From the NCBI RefSeq assembly GCF_002931075.1, contig NZ_PSTQ01000004.1:124001-188000 (forward strand): 64,000 nt of DNA, read 5' to 3'. This DNA is from Pseudoclavibacter sp. AY1F1. GTDB lineage: Bacteria > Actinomycetota > Actinomycetes > Actinomycetales > Microbacteriaceae. Below are positions 55,040-64,000 of the stretch, in pieces. Within the stretch, counting starts at the first letter, position 1. Each line of letters starts with the position of its first letter. A program made the position numbers and the translations under genes. The notes beneath the pieces are model-generated. The model saw only the letters and a program-made list of their open reading frames with translations, searched no databases and was not told the origin of the DNA.

Positions 55040-56548
55040 ATGCCATCACCATCGTCACCGCACGGCCAAATCACCCTCGCCCAGCTCCTTGCCCGGTCCG
55101 AGCTGCACCTCGAGGTCGTCGTCGAAGGCGCGCTGGAGACCAGCATCCGCTGGGTCGCCTCGAGTGACCTGCCCGACCCGACCCCCTACCTGCTCGGCGG
55201 CGAGTTCCTCCTGACCGCCGGCGTCGGCCTCCGCGGCTTGGGCGACGAAGAGCTCACCACCTACGTCGACCGGGCCGTCGCGATCGGAGTCGTCGCGATC
55301 GGCATCGGCATCGGCCCCGTCTTCACCTCCGTTCCCACGGCGCTCGCCGAGGCGTGCGCGGCGCGCGAGCTCACCCTGGTCATGGTGCCCAACGACACCC
55401 CCTTCGTCTCTGTTACCCGCACCTTCGCCGAGATGACCGAGCTCCGGCGAGTAGATTCCCTGCGCACGCTCGCGGACGCGACCCGGCGGCTCCTGCGCGC
55501 AGCCTCCGCCGACCAGCCCGAGACGGCCGTCGCGGCGGCCCTCGCCGAGCGCCTCCATTCCTGGGCAGCGATCGTCGGGCAGGGCGGAACGGTCCGGGCC
55601 AGGGCGGGGCAGGTGCCGCCGGCGCCCGTCCTCGGCGCTCTCGCGGAATCCGCTGACCCTGCCAGGGGCGGGGCCGCGGCCTACCCGCTGCGCAGCCTCG
55701 GCGGGGCAGCCCTCGGCACCCTGCTCGTCGAGGCCGCTCCCCCGGCAGGATCAACGGCGCACGCCTTCCTCACGACGGCCCACGGCATGCTCGAGCTCAT
55801 CGCCAGGCAGCGCACCTCGGGCAGCGTCGCGCCTGGCCAGCTGCTCGTCCCGCTCCTCCTTGAAGAAGGTGACGTCTTCGCGCGGCAGAACGTCGGCCAG
55901 GACGGCGAGCTGTGGCGCGAGCTGCTGACGCAGGCGGCCGGCGGCGACGCGCGCGCCCGCACCCTGCGGGTCGTCGTCGCGTGCGCCCCCGCCTCCGCGA
56001 AGGGAACCAGCGAGCTGCACCGCTGGCGCAGCCTCTTCGACACGAAACTCGTCACGATCTCGGCAGAGCACGCGACGGTCACCCTCATCACACGCCTCGA
56101 TGTCACGGAACGGCGGCTCTCGTCGCTTCTCGACGAGGGCTGGAGCTTCGTCGTGGGGCGCCCCGTCGCACCCGAGCAGCTGCGCGCATCCGCCGCCGAA
56201 GTACGTGCGCTCGAGCGTCGCGCGAGGGAAGACGGCGGGGTGGTGCGCGTCGGCGCCGACCTCGCCCCCGTGCACTCGTTCATCGGCGCAGCCTCCGGCA
56301 GGGCCCTCGCCGACCGGCGGCTCGAGTCGATCCTCGCCCTCGAGCCCGAGACCCGCGAAGCGCGCCTCTCGCTCCTCCGCGCCTGGCTGCACGCCAACGG
56401 GCACTGGGATGCGACGGGCCGCGAACTCGGGATGCACCGCAACAGCGTGCGCCGCGGCATCGACCAGCTACGGGGGCTGCTTGGGCTCGACCTCGACGAC
56501 GCACGCGTGCGCGCGGAACTCGTGATCGCCCTGGACTACGTGGAATAG
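55040..56548 (+). CDS. PucR-family transcriptional regulator
   Basis: ATG at 55040 with GGGAG 6 bp upstream gives 502 aa. The N-terminal PucR domain starts ITLAQLLARSELHLEVVVEG and contains EFLLTAGVGLRG. The C-terminal HTH_30 domain (SLLRAWLHANGHWDATGRELGMHRNSVRRGIDQL) is typical. PucR-type proteins activate amino-acid, amine or purine catabolic genes. It is divergent from the permease-oxidase operon with a 154-bp gap and most likely controls it. Confidence 0.9.
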   Translation: MPSPSSPHGQITLAQLLARSELHLEVVVEGALETSIRWVASSDLPDPTPYLLGGEFLLTAGVGLRGLGDEELTTYVDRAVAIGVVAIGIGIGPVFTSVPTALAEACAARELTLVMVPNDTPFVSVTRTFAEMTELRRVDSLRTLADATRRLLRAASADQPETAVAAALAERLHSWAAIVGQGGTVRARAGQVPPAPVLGALAESADPARGGAAAYPLRSLGGAALGTLLVEAAPPAGSTAHAFLTTAHGMLELIARQRTSGSVAPGQLLVPLLLEEGDVFARQNVGQDGELWRELLTQAAGGDARARTLRVVVACAPASAKGTSELHRWRSLFDTKLVTISAEHATVTLITRLDVTERRLSSLLDEGWSFVVGRPVAPEQLRASAAEVRALERRAREDGGVVRVGADLAPVHSFIGAASGRALADRRLESILALEPETREARLSLLRAWLHANGHWDATGRELGMHRNSVRRGIDQLRGLLGLDLDDARVRAELVIALDYVE

Positions 56549-57133
56549 CTACCCGGCGAACCACTCGGTCAAGACCCAGAGCAGGACGAGCGCTCCGACG
56601 AGGATCGCGAACAACGGCGCCCCCGCCACGAGCACCTCACCGATGCTCGCCCCGCCTCGATATCGACGCCGCACCTGCAGCGGGGAGAGCGGTTCGCTGA
56701 CGAGCGTGACGCGGCACCCCGCCGAGCGAAGCGCATCCACGACCACGCGACCATGCGGCGTGAACGCCGCAATCGTGTCGCCATCGCGCCTCACGACCAC
56801 TCGCGCGGCAGTTCCCGGCCCGATCCGCGTCGGGAGCATGAGGCGCTCGACGACGACGACCTCGTCGATGACGGCGAGCGGGATGACCCGCTGCCGTCGC
56901 CGAACCGACCTGATCACGAGACCCGTCTCCTCGACCCTCGCTTCGACGAACCGACCGAAGAGCACCGCCCCCACCGCGAGCGCCACGGCCCCGAGGAGCG
57001 CCAGCACCGCGCCGCCCGCCGAGCCCTGCGCCCACGGCCCCGCGGCGGCCTCGACAAGCGCGAACCACGCGAGGCCGACGAGGAACGCAACGGCAGAGAG
57101 AACAAGGAACCATCGCCCAGCCCGTACCGACAT
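56549..57133 (-). CDS. Membrane protein with PH-like domain
   Basis: ATG at 57133 with GGAGGAG upstream gives 194 aa. Two N-terminal helices (FLVLSAVAFLVGLAWFALVE; AVLALLGAVALAVGAVLFG) are followed by a small beta-rich PH-like domain (RQRVIPLAVIDEVVVVERL) and a C-terminal helix (VAGAPLFAILVGALVLLWVL). The function is unknown. Its stop abuts the convergent regulator's stop. Confidence 0.75.
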   Translation of the reverse strand: MSVRAGRWFLVLSAVAFLVGLAWFALVEAAAGPWAQGSAGGAVLALLGAVALAVGAVLFGRFVEARVEETGLVIRSVRRRQRVIPLAVIDEVVVVERLMLPTRIGPGTAARVVVRRDGDTIAAFTPHGRVVVDALRSAGCRVTLVSEPLSPLQVRRRYRGGASIGEVLVAGAPLFAILVGALVLLWVLTEWFAG

Positions 57134-57368
57134 GCGTCTCCTCCGTTCGCCCCGCCGCGAGCGCCGCTGGCCGGGTCTTTCCGCCCCGCACCGCTCACGT
57201 GTCGATGCCCATGGCAAGCCAACAGGGTAGCCCGCGGCACACCGCAGCGACCCGCCGCCGGGGTAGGCTTCGTCCACGCTCCCCCGGCGCGCAGCACCGC
57301 ACATCCACGCTTCTTCGTGTTGCGTGACCCCCGCTGCATCACTTGGCACGAGCTGAGGTGACTTCGAC

Positions 57369-59111
57369 GTGACCCGTTCCACCGAATCGCGAGCCCTGCC
57401 CGTCCCCCTGCGGACTGCACGTGGTGACGCCCTTCGCCCCGCGCTGCTCCTCATCGCCGTGCTCGCACTGGCCCTCGGCGGCGTGCAGCTCGCCGTCGGG
57501 GCCAACTCCCCCGTGCCGTTCTGGGTGCCGGCCGCCTTCACCGCGGTCTTCTTCGTGTGGACGGCCGCCGGAGTCATCGCCTGGTGGCGCCGCCCCCTGA
57601 GCATGGTCGGCGGGCTGCTGCTCGTGGGCGCCGTCGCGATGTTCCTCGGCGGCGTCGGCAACCTCGGCCTCCCCGTGCTCGTCGAGCTGAGCACCGTCTT
57701 CGCGACCCTCATCCTCTCGGTGACCGTGCACCTGCTGCACGCGTTCCCCTCCGGACGACTCCACGGGCGCCTCTCCATCGCCACGGTTTCCGTCGGCTAC
57801 GGAGTGACGCTCCTGCTGCAGATGCCGCTCTACCTGCTGCCGCCCGAGTCGACGTCGCACCTCGTCGCCGTCTGGGTGCAGGCGGCCGTCGGACTCGGGG
57901 TCATGGGCGTCACGGCCGCGCTGCTCATCCGTCGCCTGCGCTCCGCGGACCCCAAGAACCTCCGCGTGCTGCTGCCGCTGTACCTGTACGGGATCCTGGC
58001 GGTGCTGAGCATCCCCCTCTCCGCCAACGTCCTCCGGGTGCTCGGCGCCCCGGGCGAGGTGATCGGCTCGATCCAGCTGGTGGTCATCGCCGGCATCCCC
58101 ATCGCGTTCCTGCTCGGCGTGCTCATTGGCGGGTTCACGCAGACCGTCGAGGCGGAAGCCCTCAGCTCCTGGCTCAGCCTCGCCGGCTCCGCGAGGACCG
58201 TCGTGGGTCCGGCGCTCGCCCGCTCCCTCGGCGACGACTCGCTGCGAGTCTCGTACTGGGCCGAGGACCGGCAATCGTTTGTCGACGAGGAAGGGCTCGA
58301 CGTCGACGTGCACGCCCAAGCCGAGCCGCGCCTCTGGGAGGAAGTGCACGTCGAGTCACGGCTGGTCGGCGCGATCAGCTACGACAGCCGGATGATCGCC
58401 GACCCCGACTCGGTGCGCCGGGCCGGCCGCGTGCTCGCCATCGCGCTCGACCGCGAGCGCCTCACCGCCGCCCTCCTCTCCAGCAACGAGGCCCTGCAGC
58501 AGTCGAGGCTGCGCATCGTCGAGACGGCAGACCGCGAACGCAACCGCATCGCGAGAGACCTGCACGACGGACTCCAGGTTCAGCTTGTGCTGCTCGCGCT
58601 GGAAGCTCAGCAGATCGCGAACTCCGCCGACGCGCATCCCTCGACCGTGACCGAGGCGACAGCCCTGCGCCGCCGCATCGACGCGGCCGCCGCCGAGCTT
58701 CGCAGCCTCGTGCACGCCGTGCTGCCGTCGGCGCTGGTCGAACGCGGGCTGACGGCCGCCGCGGAGGACCTCGTCGACCGGCTCGAGATTCCGACGAGGC
58801 TCGTGAGCGACGCCGACGAGCGCAGGCTCGCGCCCGCGACCTCCCAGTCGGCGTATCTCATCCTCGCCGAGGCCCTCACCAACGCCGTCAAGCACTCCGA
58901 CGCTCGGTCGGTGGATGTGCGCATCACCCAGACGGGCGGGCTGCTGAGCGTGACGGTCAGCGACGACGGACGGGGCGGGGCGCGCATCGAGGACGGCTCA
59001 GGGTTGAAGGGGCTCGTCGACCGCATCGATACGCTCGGCGGCTCCTTCCAGCTCATCTCACCGGTCGGATCAGGAACGGAACTGCGAGTGGAGCTGCCAT
59101 GCGGGTTGTGA
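57369..59111 (+). CDS. Membrane sensor histidine kinase (NarX/DesK type)
   Basis: GTG at 57369 gives 580 aa. About seven N-terminal membrane helices precede a short linker and the dimerisation domain with the phosphorylated His in ERNRIARDLHDGLQVQLVLLAL. The ATPase domain has AEALTNAVKHSDA (N box) and SVTVSDDGRGG (D/G box). It would autophosphorylate in response to an unknown membrane or extracellular signal. The last codons overlap the response regulator start. Confidence 0.9.
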   Translation: MTRSTESRALPVPLRTARGDALRPALLLIAVLALALGGVQLAVGANSPVPFWVPAAFTAVFFVWTAAGVIAWWRRPLSMVGGLLLVGAVAMFLGGVGNLGLPVLVELSTVFATLILSVTVHLLHAFPSGRLHGRLSIATVSVGYGVTLLLQMPLYLLPPESTSHLVAVWVQAAVGLGVMGVTAALLIRRLRSADPKNLRVLLPLYLYGILAVLSIPLSANVLRVLGAPGEVIGSIQLVVIAGIPIAFLLGVLIGGFTQTVEAEALSSWLSLAGSARTVVGPALARSLGDDSLRVSYWAEDRQSFVDEEGLDVDVHAQAEPRLWEEVHVESRLVGAISYDSRMIADPDSVRRAGRVLAIALDRERLTAALLSSNEALQQSRLRIVETADRERNRIARDLHDGLQVQLVLLALEAQQIANSADAHPSTVTEATALRRRIDAAAAELRSLVHAVLPSALVERGLTAAAEDLVDRLEIPTRLVSDADERRLAPATSQSAYLILAEALTNAVKHSDARSVDVRITQTGGLLSVTVSDDGRGGARIEDGSGLKGLVDRIDTLGGSFQLISPVGSGTELRVELPCGL

Positions 59112-59770
59112 TCGGCGAAGACGAGGCGCTGCTGCGCGAGGGGCTCGGGCATGTCCTCACCAACGACGGCTTCGAGGTTGTCGCCTCCGTCGGCACGGCG
59201 GTCGAGCTCGAGGTCGAGGTCGCGCGCCACACGCCCGACCTCGTGATCACCGACATCCGCATGCCGCCGACGTTCACCGATGAGGGGCTGGTCGCCGCGC
59301 TCCGCATCCGCCAAGCCCACCCTGAGGCTGCGGTTGTTGTGCTCTCGCAGCACGTGCAGCGGAGGTACGCGAGCGAGCTCATCGGGCAGCGCGGGGGCGG
59401 CGTCGGCTACCTGCTCAAGCAGCGCATCGCCGACGTTCGGGCGTTCACCGCCGACCTGCGCCACGTGCAGGCTGGCGGCACAGTGCTCGACCCGGACGTC
59501 GTCGCGGTACTGGTGGCCCGCGCGACCAAGATCAGCGGGCCCGTCGGCGAGCTCACACCCCGCCAGCTCGAGGTGCTCAGCCTCATGGCGGAGGGGCGAA
59601 GCAACAGGTACATCGCCGCGCACCTCGGGTCGTCCGAGAAGGCCATCGTGCACCACACCTCGAACATCTACGACACCTTCAGCCTGCCCGTCGCCGCCGA
59701 CGACCACCGGCGCGTGCTCGCCGTGGTCCGATACCTGGCCGCCGCGGGTGACTTGGATGCGCGCATCTGA
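59099..59770 (+). CDS. LuxR/NarL-family response regulator
   Basis: A 223-aa protein overlapping the kinase gene by 13 bp. Receiver domain: the acidic pair in VVIGEDEALLREG, phosphorylation Asp in LVITDIRMPP and Lys in YLLKQRI. LuxR HTH: ELTPRQLEVLSLMAEGRSNRYIAAHLGSSEKAIVHHTSNIY. It is the cognate partner of the preceding kinase. Targets are not predictable. Confidence 0.93.
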   Translation: MRVVIGEDEALLREGLGHVLTNDGFEVVASVGTAVELEVEVARHTPDLVITDIRMPPTFTDEGLVAALRIRQAHPEAAVVVLSQHVQRRYASELIGQRGGGVGYLLKQRIADVRAFTADLRHVQAGGTVLDPDVVAVLVARATKISGPVGELTPRQLEVLSLMAEGRSNRYIAAHLGSSEKAIVHHTSNIYDTFSLPVAADDHRRVLAVVRYLAAAGDLDARI

Positions 59771-59810
59771 AGCCGACGGGACCAGCTCGAGATTTCCGAA
59801 CAGGTACGAG

Positions 59811-60620
59811 CTAGAGGCACACGTTGAATGAGATCGCGTTGAGCGCGATGAACTGCCAGCCGGCCTTGCTGCCGTAGCTCGTGTATCGGAGGCCGAGTCC
59901 TGTGCTCGCGACGGAATCGAACGAAAACTCCTCGATGTAGGGTTCATCCTCGGTCTGCGCGTTGACGCTGACGCGCCGGAACGGATTTGTGTAGGTGCCG
60001 GACCCAACCCCTGGGTCTGCAAGCGGTGGTGCGGACACGTGCGCGATGCTCTCGGGCTGTTGGCTGAACCCGACGGCATCGCGATAGGTCGCAGTCCAGG
60101 CGTAAGCGCCGAACGTCTCCTCGACCGAGCTGATGTCGAACACCGTGATCTTCATCGAGCTGACGCCGATCGGCACGCCGTTGTTCTTGACGACGAACTG
60201 CACGTCCTGGCGGGGGGAAACGCTACTGGCGCTTCCCCGTTGATTCAGCACGATCGCCCCGGGCACGGCAAAGTCAGTGAAGACGAAGTCGAATCCGTCC
60301 GCATCTCCGTTCCAGCCGGAGCCGTTCGCGGTGAAGTTGAAGTTCTGTCCATTCTGCTCAGTGACGGTCCCGAGCGCCCGAGTGGATGTGAGCGTCACCG
60401 TGACTCCGGGCACCGAGGTCTGCAGCACGACCTGGTTCACGGGCTGGTCCGACGCGACCAGGACTGCGGTCAGCTGGCACTGAGACGTGGAAGCCGAGGC
60501 CAAGGGGGCGGCAGTCACGACGGCAAGCACGGGGATCGACCAAGCCGAGGCCCGCAGCAGGCCTCGCCGGCTCACGTCATTCCCCGTCGGGTTGACGACG
60601 TTCTTGGTTTCTTCTGTCAT
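59811..60620 (-). CDS. Secreted protein with Tat-type signal, unknown function
   Basis: ATG at 60620 gives 269 aa. The N-terminus has a twin-arginine signal (SRRGLLRASAWSIPVLAVVTAAPLA), with the likely cleavage after ASAS. The mature part is beta-rich and T/S/V-rich, with a Cys near each end (TSQCQLTAV; SFNVCL) that could form a disulphide. No family recognised. It is divergent from a TetR gene, with a perfect palindromic operator between them. Confidence 0.7.
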   Translation of the reverse strand: MTEETKNVVNPTGNDVSRRGLLRASAWSIPVLAVVTAAPLASASTSQCQLTAVLVASDQPVNQVVLQTSVPGVTVTLTSTRALGTVTEQNGQNFNFTANGSGWNGDADGFDFVFTDFAVPGAIVLNQRGSASSVSPRQDVQFVVKNNGVPIGVSSMKITVFDISSVEETFGAYAWTATYRDAVGFSQQPESIAHVSAPPLADPGVGSGTYTNPFRRVSVNAQTEDEPYIEEFSFDSVASTGLGLRYTSYGSKAGWQFIALNAISFNVCL

Positions 60621-60750
60621 TGCTGATCCGTTCTTCTCATGCGTTGGAGTCGCGCGTCCGTGCTGGTCAGCCGCCAACGCTCAGTTCGGGTCGGTCCGTT
60701 CTCCAGCACCTTCCCGCCGGATCGGTGACCTGCACCGCGACCAAATTAGC

Positions 60751-60764
60751 GTACCGATCGGTAC
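60751..60764. promoter_or_regulatory. Perfect palindrome GTACCGATCGGTAC, candidate TetR operator
   Basis: A 14-bp palindrome in the 238-bp region between the secreted-protein gene and the TetR gene. The TACCGATCGGTA core resembles typical operators of TetR-type repressors. It lies 131 bp upstream of the secreted-protein start. Confidence 0.7.
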
Positions 60765-60858
60765 TAGCACCACATGGTACGAGAAAACGGGGGTCCGCGC
60801 ACTCGAGAGGCGAACCATGTCTAGGATTGGCAGGGGCAATCGACAGTTCAGGAGTGCA

Positions 60859-61458
60859 GTGACGAAGAGTTCTCCGGAGCGCGACGGTCGAACGACGAGG
60901 TTCGAGGCCCGGCGTCCAGAGCTGCTGACTCAAGCCACCGAGCACCTGCTCGAGCACGGAGTGGCAGCATTCTCGCTGCGACCGGTTGCCAAGGCACTCG
61001 GAGTCACGCACGCCACACTGCTTCGACACTTCACCTCGAAGGAGCAACTTCTCGTGGAAGTGGCAGAGCTTGCACGAGCTGAGCTGCAGGAGAAGTTGCA
61101 GGCCGATCCCGATCTCCAAGCAGCATCTGGCGCGGAAGAAGTCGTCCGCGCGACCTGGCGAATCCTCCGCACCCCGCGCGAGGTTCGCAGGATCGCAGTG
61201 CTGCTGGAGCTCGCCAACGCGCATCCCGCCGACGAGACCCAACGGCGGTCGATCGCATCTGAACTCATCGCGGACTGGATCGCCGAGATGCAGGAGGTAC
61301 TCATCGCGGACGGTTACTCGAAGGAGCAGTCGGTGTCGATAGGGACCCTGCTCGTCGGACTTGCGCACGGCTTGCAGATCGACCTCGCGATCACGGGCGA
61401 CACCGAGCGCATCGACGCGGCGTTCGAGTCCGGAGTGCCTCGCATCCTGTCGCGCTAG
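60859..61458 (+). CDS. TetR-family transcriptional regulator
   Basis: GTG at 60859 has AGGAG 5 bp upstream; ATG at 60817 is an alternative. The product is 199 aa. The TetR HTH is LLTQATEHLLEHGVAAFSLRPVAKALGVTHATLLRHF, and a ligand domain follows. The nearby palindrome and divergent secreted-protein gene suggest local control. No ligand can be named. Confidence 0.82.
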   Translation: MTKSSPERDGRTTRFEARRPELLTQATEHLLEHGVAAFSLRPVAKALGVTHATLLRHFTSKEQLLVEVAELARAELQEKLQADPDLQAASGAEEVVRATWRILRTPREVRRIAVLLELANAHPADETQRRSIASELIADWIAEMQEVLIADGYSKEQSVSIGTLLVGLAHGLQIDLAITGDTERIDAAFESGVPRILSR

Positions 61459-61549
61459 GCACTCTAGGCGCTCGAGCGCGAGCGCGAGCGGCACGACCAA
61501 AAGCGGCCGAGATTTGTAACAGGCGCGCGTTTCTGGGCATGTAGGAGAT

Positions 61550-62110
61550 GTGAGCCCGAACAGACTCGAGAATCAACGCGCGGAGCGCTTCTCCGCGCTG
61601 TACGACGACAGCTATGTCGACGTACTGCGCTTCCTCGCCCGCCGCACGACTCTCGACGCGGCTGAAGACGTCGCGCACGAGGTTTTTCTGACCGCCTGGC
61701 GCCGGCTCGATGACGTGCCGAAGCTCCGCGATGAGGCGCGCGCCTGGCTGTTCGGCACCGCGCGAAACTGTCTGCTGCGCGAGTGGCGCGAGAGCGGCAA
61801 GCGGAACGAGCTCAGCGTGCGGATCGCGGACGCAGCATCTGCCCTACCGCTCAGCGACGAAGCACAGACAGCCGACACCCGCCTCGACCTTGCCACCGCC
61901 TGGAGCCGGCTCGACCCCAGCCATCAGGAGGTCCTCTCGCTCGCGATCTGGGAACAGCTCCCCTCCTCGCTCGCGGGGACCGTACTCGGCATCAGCGCGC
62001 AGAGCTACCGCGTTCGTCTGCATCGCGCACGCTCGGCCCTGCGGCAACACCTCGACGACCCGACACCACCACCGCACTCCCCCTCGACCGTGACGGAGCA
62101 CCAGGCATGA
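61550..62110 (+). CDS. ECF-type RNA polymerase sigma factor
   Basis: GTG with AGGAG upstream, 186 aa. Region 2 is LYDDSYVDVLRFLARRTTLDAAEDVAHEVFLTAWRR; region 4 is LDPSHQEVLSLAIWEQLPSSLAGTVLGISAQSYRVRLHRARSAL. It would direct RNA polymerase to promoters released by its anti-sigma partner. The stop overlaps the next gene's start (ATGA), typical of sigma and anti-sigma pairs. Confidence 0.92.
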   Translation: MSPNRLENQRAERFSALYDDSYVDVLRFLARRTTLDAAEDVAHEVFLTAWRRLDDVPKLRDEARAWLFGTARNCLLREWRESGKRNELSVRIADAASALPLSDEAQTADTRLDLATAWSRLDPSHQEVLSLAIWEQLPSSLAGTVLGISAQSYRVRLHRARSALRQHLDDPTPPPHSPSTVTEHQA

Positions 62111-63042
62111 GCGTCGACGACGAAGCCCTGAAGCAGTTGCGCAAGCTCGACGCTGCATCGTTCACGACCCTGACCGAGAAGCAGCGCGCAAGGGCACGGT
62201 CCGGCAAGGCGAGCATCCTCGCCACCCCGCTCGAGGGTGAAGCGCAGCCGGGCCCCTCCGCCCGATCACGGAAGAGCCGCACACGCACTCGCTCGCGCCT
62301 CGCGTGGAGCGTCGGCCTCGTCGCCGTGACGGGCGCGGCCGTGGCAGCACTGGTCTTCGCCGCGACCACCTACCTCGGCGACCCGGCGCCTGTCGTCGGC
62401 ACCACGCCGAACGCGACGAGCGAGCCGTCACCGTCGACACCCTCACCCGCAGATCAGCCGCAGCTCACCGAGGCGGAAGCCATCGCCGGCTGCGTCGAGG
62501 CGTGGCGCCCGGATTCGGATATCCAGTCGAAGGAGCAGTACGAGAGCTTCTACGTGAACGACAGATCGATCACGAACATCGTCGACGGCGAATGGCAGAT
62601 CACGCTCGTGCCAACGCAGCAGGTGGAAGCGGAATGGAATCTCTACTGCACGTCGTCCGACGACGTCGTGATCATCTACACCAATGGCTACGAGGACTGG
62701 CCGACGATCGAAGAAACGCAGACCACGACGATCGGTGGGACGGTGCTCCTCGCCGCCAAGCATGCTCCGGCAACGGTCATGGAGGGTCGGATCAGCGGGA
62801 CGCTCGGGCTCAACGAGGGCGGCTGCTGGGTTGTGATCCAGGGCGAGTACCAGACCCTGCTGCAGTTCCCCTTCGGCTCCGCCCTCACGCCGGATGGTCG
62901 TGGCGTGGAAGTTCCTGGCGTCGGCGTTGTCGGGGTGGGCGACACGATCGAGGGCGGCGGCGGAGTCGATTCGGCCGCGCCTGAGACCCCCGCGGTCTGC
63001 GGGGGCCCGGCACAGCCGATGGCCTTCTGGCAGGTGCCCTGA
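62107..63042 (+). CDS. Membrane protein, probable anti-sigma partner
   Basis: A 311-aa protein starting inside the sigma-factor stop. The N-terminal about 60 residues are soluble and charged, then one TM segment (LAWSVGLVAVTGAAVAALVFAATTYLG), a P/S/T linker and an extracellular domain (EGGCWVVIQGEYQTLLQFP near the end). It has the layout of a membrane anti-sigma factor, but no zinc motif (HxxxCxxC) is visible in the N-terminal part. It probably holds the sigma factor at the membrane (inference from context). Confidence 0.7.
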   Translation: MSVDDEALKQLRKLDAASFTTLTEKQRARARSGKASILATPLEGEAQPGPSARSRKSRTRTRSRLAWSVGLVAVTGAAVAALVFAATTYLGDPAPVVGTTPNATSEPSPSTPSPADQPQLTEAEAIAGCVEAWRPDSDIQSKEQYESFYVNDRSITNIVDGEWQITLVPTQQVEAEWNLYCTSSDDVVIIYTNGYEDWPTIEETQTTTIGGTVLLAAKHAPATVMEGRISGTLGLNEGGCWVVIQGEYQTLLQFPFGSALTPDGRGVEVPGVGVVGVGDTIEGGGGVDSAAPETPAVCGGPAQPMAFWQVP

Positions 63043-63047
63043 CTCGG

Positions 63048-64000
63048 CTAGCTCGCTACCGGCTTCGTGTAGAGCGCCCCGATGAGTGCCTTCGCGATCT
63101 CAGTGGCCGGTCCCGCGCCGTTCGCCGCCGGGGCGAGGTTCGCCCAGACCACCAGCGTCACGTCGGCCTCCGGGTCGTAGCCCATGAAGGAGTTGAAGCC
63201 GGGCAGCTCACCAGTGTGGCCATAGAACTGGCCGAAGTGGGCGATGTTGTACCCGTACGTCGGGTCTGCCGGGTTCTTGCTCGTGGGCTGGAAGCTGTCC
63301 ATCCGCGCCTGCTGCATGTCCGGCTCGAGTATGTCGCCGCTCTTCCCTCCGAGCGCCTCTACCCAGTCGGCGAGGTCACCCGCGGTAGAGATTCCTGAGC
63401 CAGCCGACCACGCCCATGACGGATTGTCGAGGGTGCCGTCGTTCGGCGTGAACGTGCCCTCCTCGACCTGCTTCATGAGGTCGGGCGGGAGCTTCGACGA
63501 GCCGATCGTGTTGACGTTGGTCCACCAGAAGTAGCCATCGGAGTGCGGCGTCGGGATGCTGCTGTCGCCGATCTCCGGGAACGACGTCTCGTCGAGGCCA
63601 AGCGGCGTGAAGATCCGCTCCTGGTAGATCTCGGCAAGGGGCTTGCCGTCGAGGTCTTCGGCGATGAGGCCGAGGAGGATCGTGTTCGTGTTCGAGTAGT
63701 GGTAGTCGGTGCCCGGTTCGAAGTCCACCGGCAGCGGCAACGCCATCTTGATGAGCTCCTCCGGTTCCCACACGCGGTCGGGGTTCTCGTCCAGCGCCGT
63801 GTTGAGCTCGAGGGTCTCCGTGTAGTTGGCGAGCCCGCTACGCATGAGCAGCATCTGCTCGATCGTGATGTTGTCGCCGTTCGGCACGTCGGGCCGGTAC
63901 TTCGACACCGGGTCCTCGAGCGCGATCTTGCCCTCCTGCACGAGCTGCAGGATGACGGTGCCGGTCCACGTCTTCGTGTTGGAGCCGACGCGGATATGGT
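63048..64000 (-). CDS. Serine hydrolase of the beta-lactamase/DD-peptidase family, N-terminus beyond window
   Basis: The minus strand is open from the right edge. The visible start includes HIRVGSNTKTWTGTVILQ, where Ser-x-x-Lys (SNTK) is the catalytic pair, then LLMRSGLANY and YHYSNTNTILLGLIAEDL with the Tyr-x-Asn motif (YSN), and GHTGELPGFNSF with the HTG motif. This is the class C beta-lactamase/D-alanyl-D-alanine carboxypeptidase-like family. The natural substrate may be cell-wall peptides or an ester. The signal peptide region lies outside the window. Confidence 0.85.
   Translation of the reverse strand, partial: HIRVGSNTKTWTGTVILQLVQEGKIALEDPVSKYRPDVPNGDNITIEQMLLMRSGLANYTETLELNTALDENPDRVWEPEELIKMALPLPVDFEPGTDYHYSNTNTILLGLIAEDLDGKPLAEIYQERIFTPLGLDETSFPEIGDSSIPTPHSDGYFWWTNVNTIGSSKLPPDLMKQVEEGTFTPNDGTLDNPSWAWSAGSGISTAGDLADWVEALGGKSGDILEPDMQQARMDSFQPTSKNPADPTYGYNIAHFGQFYGHTGELPGFNSFMGYDPEADVTLVVWANLAPAANGAGPATEIAKALIGALYTKPVAS

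Noticed and set aside
57557-59097. Plus-strand frame overlapping the histidine kinase in another phase
   Set aside because: Arginine-rich shadow; the kinase frame has all conserved boxes.

Overview
The window is high-GC actinobacterial DNA, probably from the family Microbacteriaceae (inference from gene content and codon use; no rRNA or marker gene is present). It has two parts. From about 45.45 kb to the right end is GC-rich chromosome with ordinary housekeeping, transport and regulatory genes. Everything left of 45.45 kb looks accessory. A large serine recombinase gene ends inside a tRNA-Pro gene at 45450-45526, with conjugation-type genes beside it. The other end of the element was not found in the window.

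Layout of the accessory part: (1) 1-3.9 kb, a type I restriction-modification system hsdM-hsdS-hsdR with hsdR cut by the window edge; its HsdM carries an N-terminal helix-turn-helix. (2) 4.0-6.6 kb, two unknown convergent genes and an Lsr2 nucleoid silencer. (3) 7.1-23.5 kb, a natural-product gene cluster of visibly lower GC. (4) 23.7-31.4 kb, a DUF3846 gene and a WXG100/ESX-associated module ending in a large polymorphic toxin and its probable immunity gene. (5) 31.6-38.1 kb, a likely antiviral region: an AvcD/DCD-like cytidine deaminase, a DUF4062 (TIR-like) protein, an unrecognised small protein and a two-TM protein. (6) 38.2-45.5 kb, mobile-element genes: MT-A70 methylase, TraG/TraD-like coupling ATPase, replication-relaxation protein, ArdA-like protein and serine integrase.

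The most exciting object is region 3. It encodes the DpgA, DpgB, DpgC and DpgD route to 3,5-dihydroxyphenylglyoxylate, an aminotransferase giving dihydroxyphenylglycine, a glycine-amidinotransferase-like enzyme giving a guanidino-acid, and a PGM1-like ATP-grasp peptide ligase. It also encodes methyltransferases, an Fe(II)/2-oxoglutarate oxygenase, two membrane proteins and an MFS exporter. There is no NRPS. Instead, between the two gene blocks sits an 18-codon gene with a strong ribosome-binding site, MFTDTGSWKESDEDNVRE, a good candidate for a ribosomal precursor ending in NVRE. This matches the logic of pheganomycin, in which a guanidino-arylglycine is ligated onto a ribosomal peptide. A gamma-butyrolactone circuit (AfsA synthase, TetR-type receptor, NAD-dependent reductase) lies at the cluster edge and probably switches it on.

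The chromosomal part holds an acetoin/diacetyl reductase with a divergent GAF-type regulator, an MFS transporter, tandem glutaminases, an FAD amine oxidase overlapping an amino-acid permease with a divergent PucR-type regulator, and a two-component system. It ends with a secreted Tat-type protein with a divergent TetR gene, an ECF sigma factor with a probable anti-sigma partner, and a serine hydrolase cut by the right edge.
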